NCBI GenBank assembly: GCA_963836695.1
Contig: CAWIKX010000019.1
Coordinates: 1-64,000 of the forward strand
Direction of reading: 5' to 3'
From: Roseiarcus sp963836695
GTDB lineage: Bacteria; Pseudomonadota; Alphaproteobacteria; Rhizobiales; Beijerinckiaceae
DNA length: 64,000 bases
Each line of letters opens with the position of its first letter. The stretch's first letter is position 1. Positions 15,195 to 24,703 of this stretch are shown here, one piece after another. Made by a program: the position numbers and the translations under genes. Below the pieces are notes generated by a model that did not search any database, was not told the DNA's origin, and was given only the letters and a program-made list of their open reading frames with translations.

Positions 15195-16043
15195 GTGGGA
15201 AACATTCGAAACGTCGTGTCCGCTGCGGCGCTCGCCGCTGCGTCGGCCGCGCCGGCTTTTGCGGCCGAGTTCGTCACCAACGGCAATTTTGAAGATGTGT
15301 CCGGAAATACCAGCCCCAATTTCTTCTTGAGCGACAACGCCGGAACTTTGACTGGCTGGACCACATCGTCCAACGCTGATTCCAACAACGTCCTGTTTGC
15401 GTCGCCGACCGGCGTCGCGACCCGCCACGACGGCGCTGAGTTCGGTTTGTGGCCGAGCGCGGAGGTGACCCCCCCGGGCAACTTTGTCGCCTTTGACGGC
15501 GATCCGACGCCCGGCGCCCGGCAGACCATGAGTCAGACCATCTCAGGCCTGACAGTGGGTGAGGCCTATCACCTCACATTCAACTGGGCGGCCACCCAGT
15601 ACCAATTCGTCAACGGCTCCTCATTCGGCTGCACCGGCTGCTGGACCGGCGCCACCACCAATGAGTTCCAAGTCTCGCTGGGCGCTGAAACTCACGACAC
15701 CGAGTCGGTGGATGTGGCGTCGCAGGGCTTCGCCGGCTGGTTGACGGCATCGATGAACTTCACGGCTACGTCCGCCTCGGAGACGCTTGTGTTCCTCTCT
15801 TTAGGAACCCCGACCGGCCTTCCTCCGGTTGCGCTCCTCGACAACGTCTCGCTGACCGGCTTGACTGGCGGCACGCCGGAGCCCGCGACCTGGGCCATGA
15901 TGGGCATTGGCTTCGCGGGCCTCGGCGTCGTCGCTTACCGCAAACGCCGCAAGGCCCTCGCGATCGGCTGGCCAGGACGCCAATCCGACGAGGCCGTCTC
16001 GTTCGCGGGCGGCCTCGTCGTCGGCGGCTCGAAATGGTCTTGA
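15195..16043 (+). CDS. PEPxxWA-CTERM surface/exopolysaccharide-associated protein
   Basis: A 282-residue exported protein: N-terminal signal peptide ending AAPAFAAEF, a beta-rich domain rich in Asn/Thr/Gly (residues about 25-220, starting FVTNGNFEDVSG), then the sorting signal PEPATWAMMGIGFAGLGVV with YRKRRK, the PEPxxWA-CTERM anchor processed by exosortase-type systems. Start is GTG. Unusually the frame runs 29 residues past the basic cluster, where this signal normally ends the protein; the extra part includes a 10-base inverted repeat (15987-16019) that looks like a terminator stem. A lost stop or frameshift at the end is likely. No exosortase gene is in the window. Confidence 0.85.
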   Translation: MGNIRNVVSAAALAAASAAPAFAAEFVTNGNFEDVSGNTSPNFFLSDNAGTLTGWTTSSNADSNNVLFASPTGVATRHDGAEFGLWPSAEVTPPGNFVAFDGDPTPGARQTMSQTISGLTVGEAYHLTFNWAATQYQFVNGSSFGCTGCWTGATTNEFQVSLGAETHDTESVDVASQGFAGWLTASMNFTATSASETLVFLSLGTPTGLPPVALLDNVSLTGLTGGTPEPATWAMMGIGFAGLGVVAYRKRRKALAIGWPGRQSDEAVSFAGGLVVGGSKWS

Positions 16044-16140
16044 GCCCGCTACGACACGAACTGGCGTTCGACTGTCTCTTACCGGAACATTCCGGCTATT
16101 ACCGCGTTGACCTGCGAGCTTCCCAGGAAAGAATACTTCA

Positions 16141-16320
16141 ATGCGGCGCGTGAAAGTCTGCTCGGCCTGCGGCAAACCAGCGACCGTCGCAAGCACGTCG
16201 TGCTTATGGTGCGGACAGCCAAAGAGGTTGTTCTTGGGTCACATAGCCGCGACATTGAAAGCCGCGTTTCTTTTTATGATTGGGCTGATGACGCGGCGCA
16301 GACAGGCTCTTCGGCCCTAA
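16141..16320 (+). CDS. Zinc-ribbon microprotein with one membrane segment
   Basis: A 59-residue frame: MRRVKVCSACGKPA, then SCLWCGQPKR, giving two C-x2-C knuckles 10 residues apart, followed by a hydrophobic stretch LGHIAATLKAAFLFMIGLM and a basic end. AGGAAAG lies 9 bases before the ATG. The paired knuckles plus ribosome site support it as real; an overlapping longer frame has no recognisable content. Function unknown. Confidence 0.45.
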   Translation: MRRVKVCSACGKPATVASTSCLWCGQPKRLFLGHIAATLKAAFLFMIGLMTRRRQALRP

Positions 16321-16432
16321 GGTCCGTCACGATCGCCAAAAGATGCTCCCCGTGCATGACAGGCATACACGGGGGCCTGACGGCGCAGAACCCGCCGGCT
16401 TTACTCTGGCCGGAGGGCGCTGGCGCGGTTGG

Positions 16433-16642
16433 CTAAGCGGCCTTCAAGTTATCCGCCGAAGATTTCCCGGTCCTTCGATCGGCGACAATCTCGTAAGAGA
16501 TTTTCTGACCTTCGTTTAGGGCGTACATTCCGGCGCGCTCGACGGCGCTGATGTGAACGAACACATCCTTGCTGCCGTCATCCGGCTGGATGAAGCCAAA
16601 GCCCTTTTGGCTGTTGAACCACTTTACGGTTCCTATCGCCAT
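16433..16642 (-). CDS. cspA: Cold-shock-domain protein
   Basis: A 69-residue single cold-shock domain (OB fold) that binds single-stranded RNA/DNA and melts RNA structure. RNP1 is KGFGFI (residues 14-19) and RNP2 VFVHI (27-31); the start MAIGTVKWFNSQ is typical. Full length for the family. It stands alone between an exported protein and an extensin-like gene. Which of several alphaproteobacterial Csp paralogues it is cannot be told. Confidence 0.95.
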   Translation of the reverse strand: MAIGTVKWFNSQKGFGFIQPDDGSKDVFVHISAVERAGMYALNEGQKISYEIVADRRTGKSSADNLKAA

Positions 16643-16887
16643 GAGATGATTCTTTCAGGTACGAGTTTAAATGGCCGCACAGACGCGCGGCCGGCTTAGG
16701 TGATCGAGATTTGGAAGAAGGTCGTCAGTCCGACGCGTGCCGCGCGGCGAGGCCAAGTCGTCCGGCCGAAACTCGATTTCGCACGCATAATCCATGCGAG
16801 CGGCTCGCGCAAGACGATGATTGGATGGCGGCTCGCGGCGCGTTCGAAGGAACTCGCGCCTTTATCAAGAGCTTACCTCATGTCCTG

Positions 16888-17622
16888 ATGACGGCGCCTT
16901 TGCATCGGAGGATTCGGCGGTGGACATTGGACCTGGCGGCGCTCGCTCTGTGCGTCGCCTCGTCGCGTGCGATGGCCGAGGAGCCGCCGATGCCGCCGCA
17001 ACGGCCGCCGGGATTCGCGGCTCCTGCAAAACCGAGGGAGCCGCCGGCCCACGGCCCGATCGCAGACCCCGCTTCGTCCTGCCTTGCGAAACTGATCGCG
17101 GGCGGCGCGACCGCGGAGCCCACCGCGGCGCCCTTGTCGGCTGGGGGGTGCGGCGTCGAGGCCCCCGTCCGGCTCTCATCCATCATGGCGGAAGGCGGAG
17201 CGGTAAGTCTGCCCGATCGCCCGCTTCTCGCTTGCGAATTCGCCGCGCTTATCGCCGACTATGTCAGGCTGATCGTCGCACCGCTTGGCCAAGCCATGCT
17301 AAGCGCCAAGGTCGCCGCGATCGAGACCGGGCCCGGCTATGATTGCCGTACACAGGACCGGATCGCCGGGGCCAAGATCAGTGCCCATGGCCACGGGCTG
17401 GCGGTGGACTTCGCCGCCATTACACTTTCGGACAAGCGACGAATTCTCGTCGAGCGACAGACGAGCCCGGAGGAAACGTCCTACTTCCGGGCCGTACGAA
17501 CGGCCGCTTGCGGGTGGTTCACGACGGTCCTTGGGCCGGGCTCGGACGCCTTCCACGCCAACAACTTGCACCTCGACATCGAGTTGCACGGCTCAACCGC
17601 CAGTTATCGCATCTGCCAATAA
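16888..17622 (+). CDS. Extensin-like C-terminal domain protein
   Basis: About 244 residues. From ATG 16888 the N-terminus is RRIRRWTLDLAALALCVASS and ends as a signal peptide near AMAEE. A Pro-rich linker (PPMPPQRPPGF) leads to the extensin-like_C domain, about residues 75-244. It contains HGHGLAVDF and, near the end, TVLGPGSDAFHANNLHLD, whose His/Asp pattern resembles LAS-type metallopeptidases; a cell-wall hydrolase role is inferred. A conserved Cys pair (GGCGVEAPV, GYDCRT) is also present. The upstream in-frame extension to 16711 lacks support. Confidence 0.85.
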   Translation: MTAPLHRRIRRWTLDLAALALCVASSRAMAEEPPMPPQRPPGFAAPAKPREPPAHGPIADPASSCLAKLIAGGATAEPTAAPLSAGGCGVEAPVRLSSIMAEGGAVSLPDRPLLACEFAALIADYVRLIVAPLGQAMLSAKVAAIETGPGYDCRTQDRIAGAKISAHGHGLAVDFAAITLSDKRRILVERQTSPEETSYFRAVRTAACGWFTTVLGPGSDAFHANNLHLDIELHGSTASYRICQ

Positions 17623-18244
17623 TGTCAGCGTGCTGGCGAAGGATAGGATGCTTTCTGCGCCGCCTCGCCCTGAGGGGTTCCCGAGGCGCGTCTCGACGGA
17701 CATGATTCGGTAGGGGCGGACAGGCGATCATCCGAGACCTAGGCCGCGGCTCTTGCGCGCCAGCCCATGAGTCCTGGGGAACGGCCGGAGCCTCCCGTAT
17801 AGAAGAAAAGACGGCCTTCGAGTCCGGTGGTTGGAGAAAAAGAAGATGGGTGTTGAAGCGAGCCGAGCCGGGTTGCCCGCCGGATCTCAGGAAACGAGGC
17901 AAATCTTATTTGGATCGGCCGTTAACCTATTGATAAGTCTCCATTTGGAAAATAACGCTAGTAAATGTCAGCACTTTTATTAGTGTTAAGGCGCGTTGAG
18001 GCCCCGTTTAATAGCGGCTATTGGCTTTTATGTTGGAGGCGGGTTGGACCGGGCAGCCGGGAGCAGCGCGCCGCATGCGGACCTCGCTTCACTCGGAATT
18101 TCTCTAGAGTAAACTCCGATTGTCATCGCTTTTTCACCGGCGCCTGTCTATGAGTTGACGCTAGGATCTTTTGACCTTCCCTCGGCGCAGTCGACCACCC
18201 GCTCGACGACGCTTTCTTCAAGCGCATGTCGGGCGAGGTGCAGG
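17623..18244. repeat. Gene-free region with dispersed CTAGCG repeat, copy 2
   Basis: 622 bases with no supported gene. At about 17880-17990 it carries a shorter, more worn copy of the dispersed repeat: CCTATTGATAAGTCTCCATT, AACGCTAGTAAATG, CTTTTATTAGTGTTAAGGC. The rest shows nothing recognisable. Confidence 0.55.
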
Positions 18245-19357
18245 ATGTCGGCTACGGAACCGAAAAACGCCTGGTCGGCGCGCGATTGGGCGCAGACGAT
18301 CGCCCCTTACCGCCGAGCAAGCGCGGCTCGGGGGATCTTCGAACTCGCGATTACTTTTCCGCCCTTTGTCGCGGTCTGGACCGCGATTATGATCGCCGCG
18401 ACCCACGGCCAGTTCTGGCTTTCGTTCGCACTGGCGCCGGTCGCCGCGGGCCTGCTCATTCGCCTGTTCCTGATCCAGCACGATTGCGGGCACGGTTCAT
18501 TCTTTCCCAGCAAGCTCGCAAACGACTGGGTGGGCCGCACGCTCGGCGTCCTGACGATGACGCCCTACGATCACTGGCGACGCTCCCATGCAATTCATCA
18601 CGCGACCTCGGGCAATCTCGCCCGGCGCGGCATCGGTGACATCAAGACCTTGACGGTGCGTGAGTATTTCTCCCGCAACTGGCGAGACCGGCTGCGTTAC
18701 CGGCTCTATCGCCATCCGCTAGTGATGTTTGGGCTAGGCCCGGCATATGTGTTTCTGTTGGAGAATCGCTTGCCGCTCGGCTTCGAACGTCAGCGAATGC
18801 CATGGCTCAGCACGATGAGCACCAACGCGGGCATCCTGCTTGCCGCGGGCGTGCTGATCCTGTGCGTGGGCTTCACGACGTTGCTTATCGTGCATTTGCC
18901 GATCGTCGTGCTCGCCGCCACGATGGGCGTGTGGCTGTTCTATGTCCAGCATCAATTCGAGGCGACGACATGGTACGAAGCCACGGATTGGAGCCAGCCT
19001 GAAGCTGCTCTGCACGGCAGTTCCCACTACGACCTGCCCCTGCCGTTGCGCTGGTTCAGCGCCAATATTGGCGTTCATCACGTGCACCACCTGTCGAGCG
19101 GCGTTCCATTTTATCGGCTTCCCGAGGTATTGCGGGCTTATCCAGAGCTTCGCGAAGTCAGTCGGCTGACGTTGTGGGAGAGCCTTGTTTGCGTCCGTCT
19201 CACGCTATGGGACGAGGAAACGCGGCGGCTCCTGTCGTTTCGCGACGCCCGCGCGGCGCGCGCCGACCGTTCGCGCAGGGATTCCGCGGGAGGCGGTGGC
19301 GCCTATCTCTCCCTCAAAGCCTCGGATCCAAGTTTGGCGAGCGGCGACAGCAGGTAG
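18245..19357 (+). CDS. Membrane fatty acid desaturase
   Basis: About 370 residues, an integral di-iron desaturase that puts double bonds into acyl chains of membrane lipids. All three His boxes are present: HDCGH (near residue 83), HHATSGN after RRSHAI (near 120), and HHVHH (near 283). Four or so membrane helices lie between them. The start MSATEPKNAWSARDW matches family N-termini better than the in-frame start at 18155. The last 55 bases overlap the convergent HlyD-type gene. Acyl position and substrate are not determinable. Confidence 0.9.
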   Translation: MSATEPKNAWSARDWAQTIAPYRRASAARGIFELAITFPPFVAVWTAIMIAATHGQFWLSFALAPVAAGLLIRLFLIQHDCGHGSFFPSKLANDWVGRTLGVLTMTPYDHWRRSHAIHHATSGNLARRGIGDIKTLTVREYFSRNWRDRLRYRLYRHPLVMFGLGPAYVFLLENRLPLGFERQRMPWLSTMSTNAGILLAAGVLILCVGFTTLLIVHLPIVVLAATMGVWLFYVQHQFEATTWYEATDWSQPEAALHGSSHYDLPLPLRWFSANIGVHHVHHLSSGVPFYRLPEVLRAYPELREVSRLTLWESLVCVRLTLWDEETRRLLSFRDARAARADRSRRDSAGGGGAYLSLKASDPSLASGDSR

Positions 19358-20871
19358 TCGATGACGCGGCGGGAGTCGGTCCGGATTTCGACGGTGGCGG
19401 TCATTCCAGGAGTCAAGGGAATCGTCGCATTGTCGATCTTCATCGTGGTTTCGTCGAGCGACACTGTCACAGGAAAAACGAAGCTTTCGGGCTGACCTGG
19501 GGCTGTCGGAGCCTCGGGCGACACATTGGCCGTCGCCGTGGCGTTGGCAAGGGCGCGTTTGGCGTCCTGTTCCGCGATCGCGGCGGAAGCGATATTCACG
19601 ACCTTGCCATGCAGTGCGCCGAAGCGGGTGAACGGAAAGGCGTCGACCTTGATCACCGCGTCCTGGCCAGGCTTCACAAAGCCGATATCGAGATTGGCCA
19701 CGAGCGCCTCGACCTGGAGCTTGCCGCCGATGGGTGTCAGCACGATGAGTTGCTGGCCGGTGGTGACAACCTGGCCCACTGTGGTGACCGCCAACTGCTG
19801 AACGACCCCGTCCGTGGGCGCATAGAGCCTCGTACGCGCGAGGCGCGCGTACGCCTTGGCGAGCGCCTGACGGGCTTCGTCGGCCTTGCGCGCGGCGTCA
19901 GCGAGCTTGTTCTCGTTGTCGGCGATGAACTGCGAGACGGTCTTCGCCTTTTCGCTGCGCACCGACCGGATCGCCGCGTCGGTTTCGATCAATTGTCCTT
20001 GGTCGGACGCGAGCGAGGCTTCCGACTTTTCCAGCTCTTCCTTGGCGTTATAGAGATCGATCTTGGTGCCAACGTTAAGGTCGATCGCCTGCTGCCTGGT
20101 CGAGACGCGTTGGTTCAAGGTCTCCATCAGCTTGTTCTGAAAGGCGATGCTCATATTGAGCCGTTTCTGCGTCGCGAGCTTCTCCGACATTTGCCGGTCG
20201 AGCGCTTTCAGCGCGTCGGAGAGCTGGGCGAGATCCGCGCGCAAGACGCCCTCTTCGCGCAACTGGAACTGTTCAGGCAAACCTGCGTCCCAAGCGATCT
20301 TCATTTCGGCCTGGCCGGCCAGATCCTCGACCGAGCCAGAATCGGGCGCAGGCGCTTCCTCATTGCTGTGCGCGTCAAGACGGTCGCGCGCGCCTTGGCC
20401 ATCAGTCTGCGCTGCACGCACCGCGTTGATCGCATAACGGCGCCGAGCAATCTCGGCCATGCTCGCGTTGAGCGCGTCTTGGCCGCTCAACGCGTCGGCT
20501 TTGGCTTCCGCAGGATCCAGCTCCAAGAGCAGGTCTCCAGCTTTGACGGATTGGCCCCGCTCGACGTGGATCGCGGCAATCCTGCCTGGATCAAGCGGTT
20601 CGATCACCTTTGCGTAGCCAGCCGGTTCGATCTTGCCCGGCGCAGTCGCGTGGACGTCCAGTCGACCGAAATAGGACCATACCAGAGCCGCCAGCGCGCA
20701 GGCGCTGATCGTCGCCATCAGCGCAATCGGCAGCGGCGGGGGCGGAGTTTCGAGGATTTCGAGCGCGGCCGGCAGGAATTCGCGATCGCGTCCCGTGACC
20801 GCGATACGAGTCTGCCGGGATGGCCGAGGCTGAGGCCGAGGCGCTGCCGGCGGCGCTGCGCGTTCGTTCAT
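19303..20871 (-). CDS. HlyD-family type I secretion periplasmic adaptor
   Basis: About 522 residues. Cytoplasmic Pro/Arg-rich N-terminus, one membrane helix (PIALMATISACALAALVWSY), then the membrane-fusion-protein pattern: lipoyl half-motif PLDPGRIAAIHVERGQSV, long coiled-coil hairpin (about residues 130-330), second lipoyl half (LYAPTDGVVQQLAV) and beta barrel ending PGMTATVEIRTDSRRVIDYL, the HlyD-type ending. It links the ABC exporter to an outer membrane TolC-like channel. Its ATG overlaps the stop of the ABC gene by four bases, so they form an operon. No TolC homologue or secreted substrate is in the window. Confidence 0.92.
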   Translation of the reverse strand: MNERAAPPAAPRPQPRPSRQTRIAVTGRDREFLPAALEILETPPPPLPIALMATISACALAALVWSYFGRLDVHATAPGKIEPAGYAKVIEPLDPGRIAAIHVERGQSVKAGDLLLELDPAEAKADALSGQDALNASMAEIARRRYAINAVRAAQTDGQGARDRLDAHSNEEAPAPDSGSVEDLAGQAEMKIAWDAGLPEQFQLREEGVLRADLAQLSDALKALDRQMSEKLATQKRLNMSIAFQNKLMETLNQRVSTRQQAIDLNVGTKIDLYNAKEELEKSEASLASDQGQLIETDAAIRSVRSEKAKTVSQFIADNENKLADAARKADEARQALAKAYARLARTRLYAPTDGVVQQLAVTTVGQVVTTGQQLIVLTPIGGKLQVEALVANLDIGFVKPGQDAVIKVDAFPFTRFGALHGKVVNIASAAIAEQDAKRALANATATANVSPEAPTAPGQPESFVFPVTVSLDETTMKIDNATIPLTPGMTATVEIRTDSRRVIDYLLSPLAKLGSEALRER

Positions 20872-23045
20872 GCCGGCGCCCTCACCTTGCCGTGATCGGA
20901 TTGCAGCGCCCAAAGGCGGGCATAGAGACCATCTTTGCGTGCGAGCAGCTCGTCGTGTGCGCCCACTTCGACGATCTCACCCCGGAACATGCCGACGATC
21001 CGGGTGCAAGGGCGGACCGCCGCCAGGCGATGAGCGATGACAATGACAGTACGCCCGCGCACGATCGAGCGCATGTTATCCTGAATGATTCGTTCGCTCT
21101 CGTAGTCGAGGGCCGACGTTGCTTCATCGAGGATCAAAATGCGGGGATTGGTCGCCAAAGCCCGAGCGATGGCGATGCGCTGACGCTGGCCCCCAGAAAG
21201 ATTAGCGCCGCGTTCCTCAATCATCGTGTCGTAGCCTTGGGGCAACTGGGCGATGAATTCATCCGCGCCCGCCAGTCGGGCCGCATGCATCACCACCACG
21301 CGGGCCACCGCGGGATCACCGAGAGCGATGTTCTCGTGGATGGTGCGGTTAAAGAGAATGTTTTCCTGCAGCACCACTCCGATCTGTCGGCGCAGCCAGC
21401 CCGGATCGAGCTGGCTGATGTCGACGCCATCAAGCATCACTTGGCCGGATTGCGGACTATAGAGGCGCTGGACGAGCTTGGTCAGAGTCGATTTGCCGGA
21501 GCCCGACGGGCCGACGACCCCAATCACCTCGCCTGGCTCGATCGACAGCGAGACTTTTCGGAGCGCGTCCGCCGCATCCGGCCGGTAACGCATCGTCACG
21601 TCGCGAAACTCGATGGCGCCCCGGGGGGGCGGTAACGTTAGAAGGTTCTGCGGCGCCGGCTCCGGCGGCGCGTTGAGGATGTCGCCCAGACGCGCTACCG
21701 ACACCTGCACCTGCTGAAAATCCTGCCACAATTGCGACAAGCGAAGGATCGGCTGCACCACCTGGCTCGCGATCATATTGAAGGCTATGAGTTCGCCGAC
21801 CGTCATAGTCCCTTCGATCACCGATTGTGCGCCGACAAACAGGATCAGCGCAGTCGTCACCTTGCTGACATACTGGATGAGGTTCTGTCCGAGGGCCCCG
21901 GTAATTCCTGCGTTGAAGGAGGTGCGGACATAAGCCGCCAACCGCTCCTCCCATTGCGCCTGCATCATCGGCTCGACGCTGGCGGCCTTGAGAGTCTGCG
22001 CGCCGACGATCAATTCGACGAGGAACTGCTGCGATCGGGCGCCGGTGTTGAATTTCTCGTTGATCTGCTCTCTCAATACCGGTCGAATGAGGGTGGCGAT
22101 GACGACGTACACCGGTATCGAAGCCAGCACGACCAGAGTGAGCTTCACCGAATAGATGAACATCACCACGAAGAAGATCAGCGTGAACACAAGATCGAGC
22201 AGCGAGGTCAGCCCCTGCCCGGTCAGAAAGCTGCGGATCGTCTCGAGCTCGCGCATGCGGGCCACCGTCTGCCCAGCAGGGCGGGTCTCGAAATAGGCGA
22301 GCGGCAGCCGAAAAAGATGGTGGAAAAGGCGCCGGCCCAGTTCGACGTCCATCCGGTTGGTAGTGTGGCTCAGCGTATAGGTGCGCAGGAACTGCAGGAC
22401 GGTCTCGAACAATCCCAGCGTCACCATGCCCACGATGAGCACGATCAGCGTCGAGAAGCCTTTGTGGACGAGCACCTTGTCGATGACGAGCTGGAAAAAG
22501 ATCGGCGTCGCCAGAGCGAACAATTGCACAAACAGCGACGCCACCAGCACATGGCCGAGCGCGCGCCGGTAGCGCACAATCGAGGGCCAGAACCAGCGGA
22601 ACCCGAAGGTGGTGGGATCGACGCCCTCTCCGCCAAAGCGGCGTGTGATCAGCACCAGTTCGCCTGAAGATAGCGCCGCTATGTCCTCCATCGACAATTC
22701 TTGCGCTGTCCGGGCGATCGGATCGATTAGCCTGGCCATCCCCTTCGTTGAACTTGCGCCCAGGACTGCGAAACCGCCGTCCCTTAGAGTTAGGATCGCC
22801 GGATATGGAATGACGCCGAGACGCTTGGCGGTCACCCCGCGAACTATGCGTGACTTCAGTTTGAGGATATTCGCGCCCCGAACGATATCCTCGGCCTGCG
22901 CGCTACGGCCGCTCAGAGCAAGCTGATGCTTCAGCTGCGAGGGGTCGCCAGCGATGCGGTAATATCCCGCCACCAACGAAAGCCCACACAGCCCAGAGTC
23001 CAACAATTGCGCCGGCGCCGGAGATCCCATCTCGCTCTTACCCAC
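20868..23045 (-). CDS. HlyB-type type I secretion ABC transporter
   Basis: A 725-residue ABC exporter. Residues about 10-130 form a C39-peptidase-like domain of the HlyB kind: the D-x-G-L position that holds catalytic Cys in active peptidases reads LLDSGLCGLSL, with Ser in that place, so it probably binds the substrate without cutting. Residues about 160-460 carry six membrane helices. The ATPase has Walker A GPSGSGKST, signature LSGGQRQRIAIARAL, Walker B RILILDEATSALD and the His switch IAHRLAAV. It works with the HlyD-type protein encoded next. The cargo is unknown. Confidence 0.93.
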   Translation of the reverse strand: MGKSEMGSPAPAQLLDSGLCGLSLVAGYYRIAGDPSQLKHQLALSGRSAQAEDIVRGANILKLKSRIVRGVTAKRLGVIPYPAILTLRDGGFAVLGASSTKGMARLIDPIARTAQELSMEDIAALSSGELVLITRRFGGEGVDPTTFGFRWFWPSIVRYRRALGHVLVASLFVQLFALATPIFFQLVIDKVLVHKGFSTLIVLIVGMVTLGLFETVLQFLRTYTLSHTTNRMDVELGRRLFHHLFRLPLAYFETRPAGQTVARMRELETIRSFLTGQGLTSLLDLVFTLIFFVVMFIYSVKLTLVVLASIPVYVVIATLIRPVLREQINEKFNTGARSQQFLVELIVGAQTLKAASVEPMMQAQWEERLAAYVRTSFNAGITGALGQNLIQYVSKVTTALILFVGAQSVIEGTMTVGELIAFNMIASQVVQPILRLSQLWQDFQQVQVSVARLGDILNAPPEPAPQNLLTLPPPRGAIEFRDVTMRYRPDAADALRKVSLSIEPGEVIGVVGPSGSGKSTLTKLVQRLYSPQSGQVMLDGVDISQLDPGWLRRQIGVVLQENILFNRTIHENIALGDPAVARVVVMHAARLAGADEFIAQLPQGYDTMIEERGANLSGGQRQRIAIARALATNPRILILDEATSALDYESERIIQDNMRSIVRGRTVIVIAHRLAAVRPCTRIVGMFRGEIVEVGAHDELLARKDGLYARLWALQSDHGKVRAPA

Positions 23046-23384
23046 TAGGGTGATTCACCCAGGCCATATCGTTATTCTCAACCGCAATGCAATACTATCG
23101 GTCGTGCATGCCTTTGAAAACGCGCCTCGAAAATGGCTCAGCGCCAAATTGTTACATAGTTTGCCATCTTGATGTCATGGACGGCATCGGTAAAGTTCAC
23201 GTTCACTTCCGAATTTACCACGGCGCTCCAGTTTTGGATCGTCGCGATTATTGAACTGAGGTGGTAAGACCGCGACGGCATGCTGTCAGGGTGGCTCAGA
23301 CGCGGTATAAGATCGTTCCTCCGGGCTGAAAACGCGCGATAAGCGGCGTCTCGACCCATCAAATCCTGCTGCAAAGGGGGCTCC
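23046..23384. other. Divergent intergenic region
   Basis: 339 bases between the outward-facing secretion operon and the DUF2277 gene. It must hold promoters for both but I see no clear motif. It is richer in A+T near 23060-23110. Confidence 0.4.
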
Positions 23385-23651
23385 ATGTGTCGTAACATCC
23401 GCCAGCTGTTCAATTTTGAGCCGCCGGCGAGCGAAGAAGAAATCCGCGCGTCCGCGCTTCAGTTCGTGCGTAAGGTGAGTGGCTTCACGAAGCCCTCGCA
23501 AGCCAACGTCGAGGCGTTCGATCACGCTGTCGACGAGGTGACCGAGGCGGCGCGGAAGCTCATTTTCTCGCTCCATAGTACGGCTGCGCCGCGTGATCGG
23601 GAGATTGAGGCCCATAAGGCGCGGGAGCGATCACGGCTTCGCTACGGATAG
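23385..23651 (+). CDS. DUF2277 protein
   Basis: An 88-residue protein matching DUF2277 over its whole length: MCRNIRQLFNFEPPASEEEI, then a helical region ASALQFVRKVSGFTKPSQAN and a Arg-rich end with ERSRLRYG. The start is preceded by AGGGGGCTC. The family is widespread and short, with the conserved CRNI-LFNFEPPA start; its role is unknown. It converges with the DUF1989 gene. Confidence 0.88.
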   Translation: MCRNIRQLFNFEPPASEEEIRASALQFVRKVSGFTKPSQANVEAFDHAVDEVTEAARKLIFSLHSTAAPRDREIEAHKARERSRLRYG

Positions 23652-23669
23652 GCGGCGTTACGCGTCCCC

Positions 23670-24521
23670 TCACGGGCCGGGATAGGCGCTGGCTCCGGGC
23701 GAACGCCAGCCTCGCAACGCCCCGTCGCCTGGACGGAAGATCTCGACCTTGAGCGGATAGCAGCGCGCCGCATCGCTCGAATGGCTCGCGCCGCAATCGC
23801 CGCCTGGGCAAGCCGATAGGGCGCCGATGAGATCGATCTCGGCGAAGAACTCGATGAAGTCTCCGGGACGTACAGGACTCGCCTTCATGAAGTAGCGGTG
23901 GGAGGCGCGCTCATAACCCGTGCACATGAAGACGTTGAGCACGTCGTGGACATGCGCCTCCGCTTCGCGCGGCGAGAGTTTCATCCGCTCCGCCAGCGCG
24001 CGTGTGAGGTTCGAATGGCAGCAGTGGTGATAGTCGTCCCCGGTCAACAGCCGGTTCGTATACGGATCGCATCGGGTGCCGATGATATCGTGCACTCCGG
24101 CGCCGTCGGCATCGAAGCCGTACCAGCCGAGCGTGTCATAGGTGATGGTCGCCATGGGGCGCAGATAGGGCAACGCGCTCCAGAGCCGTGCACCGGTGGT
24201 CACGTGCGTCGCATTGAGGGCCCGCGTCTTGCCACTGAAGAACCGCTCGGCGAGATTTGAAGAGCTCCAAAGGTTGAGGTCGCCGACCTGCGGCCCCTCG
24301 ACGCTGACGATGCGGAACAAATGCCCGGCAGGAACGTCGAACGCACGCGCCTCGCGTGGCGGCACGATGATCTCGCCGATCTTCGCCATGTCTCCCCGCG
24401 CGCTGTCGTAGATGGCCGCGTCATAGGCGGGCAGCCCTTCGAGCGGGTAGGTTATGACGGGCTTGGCCGCGCGACGTTGGTCGGCGTCAGGAGGAGGCTG
24501 CATATGAGAGGGTCTCGTCAT
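23670..24521 (-). CDS. DUF1989 (urea carboxylase-associated family) protein
   Basis: A 283-residue protein of the DUF1989 family. Visible landmarks: IIVPPREARAFDVPAGHLFR, EGPQVGDLNLWSSSN, the Cys/His-rich segment TGDDYHHCCHSNLTRAL and VLNVFMCTG, and the late CPGGDCG. Members lie near urea carboxylase or guanidine-degradation genes in many bacteria and related proteins are carboxyguanidine deiminase subunits; none of those genes is near here, so the role is open. Metal binding by the His/Cys cluster is inferred. Confidence 0.85.
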   Translation of the reverse strand: MTRPSHMQPPPDADQRRAAKPVITYPLEGLPAYDAAIYDSARGDMAKIGEIIVPPREARAFDVPAGHLFRIVSVEGPQVGDLNLWSSSNLAERFFSGKTRALNATHVTTGARLWSALPYLRPMATITYDTLGWYGFDADGAGVHDIIGTRCDPYTNRLLTGDDYHHCCHSNLTRALAERMKLSPREAEAHVHDVLNVFMCTGYERASHRYFMKASPVRPGDFIEFFAEIDLIGALSACPGGDCGASHSSDAARCYPLKVEIFRPGDGALRGWRSPGASAYPGP

Positions 24522-24703
24522 GGCCTGGGAATCTAGTCGAAGGCGGCGCGGCCGGCAAAAGCCGTTCTTGCCTCCTCCTACGTTGTGGTAGGGTTTTCCT
24601 CAACGGGGCTCGCCCAGTCCGCCAGATTGAGTCGAGGGGCAGACGAAGGCGACGGTTTTGCGGTAGGCTTTCGCCGCTTCAATGGAACGCGTGGAGTGAG
24701 GCA

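Noticed and set aside
19174..20895. 573-residue plus-strand open frame opposite the HlyD-type gene
   Set aside because: It is a shadow of the adaptor gene; no recognisable domain and no upstream ribosome site.
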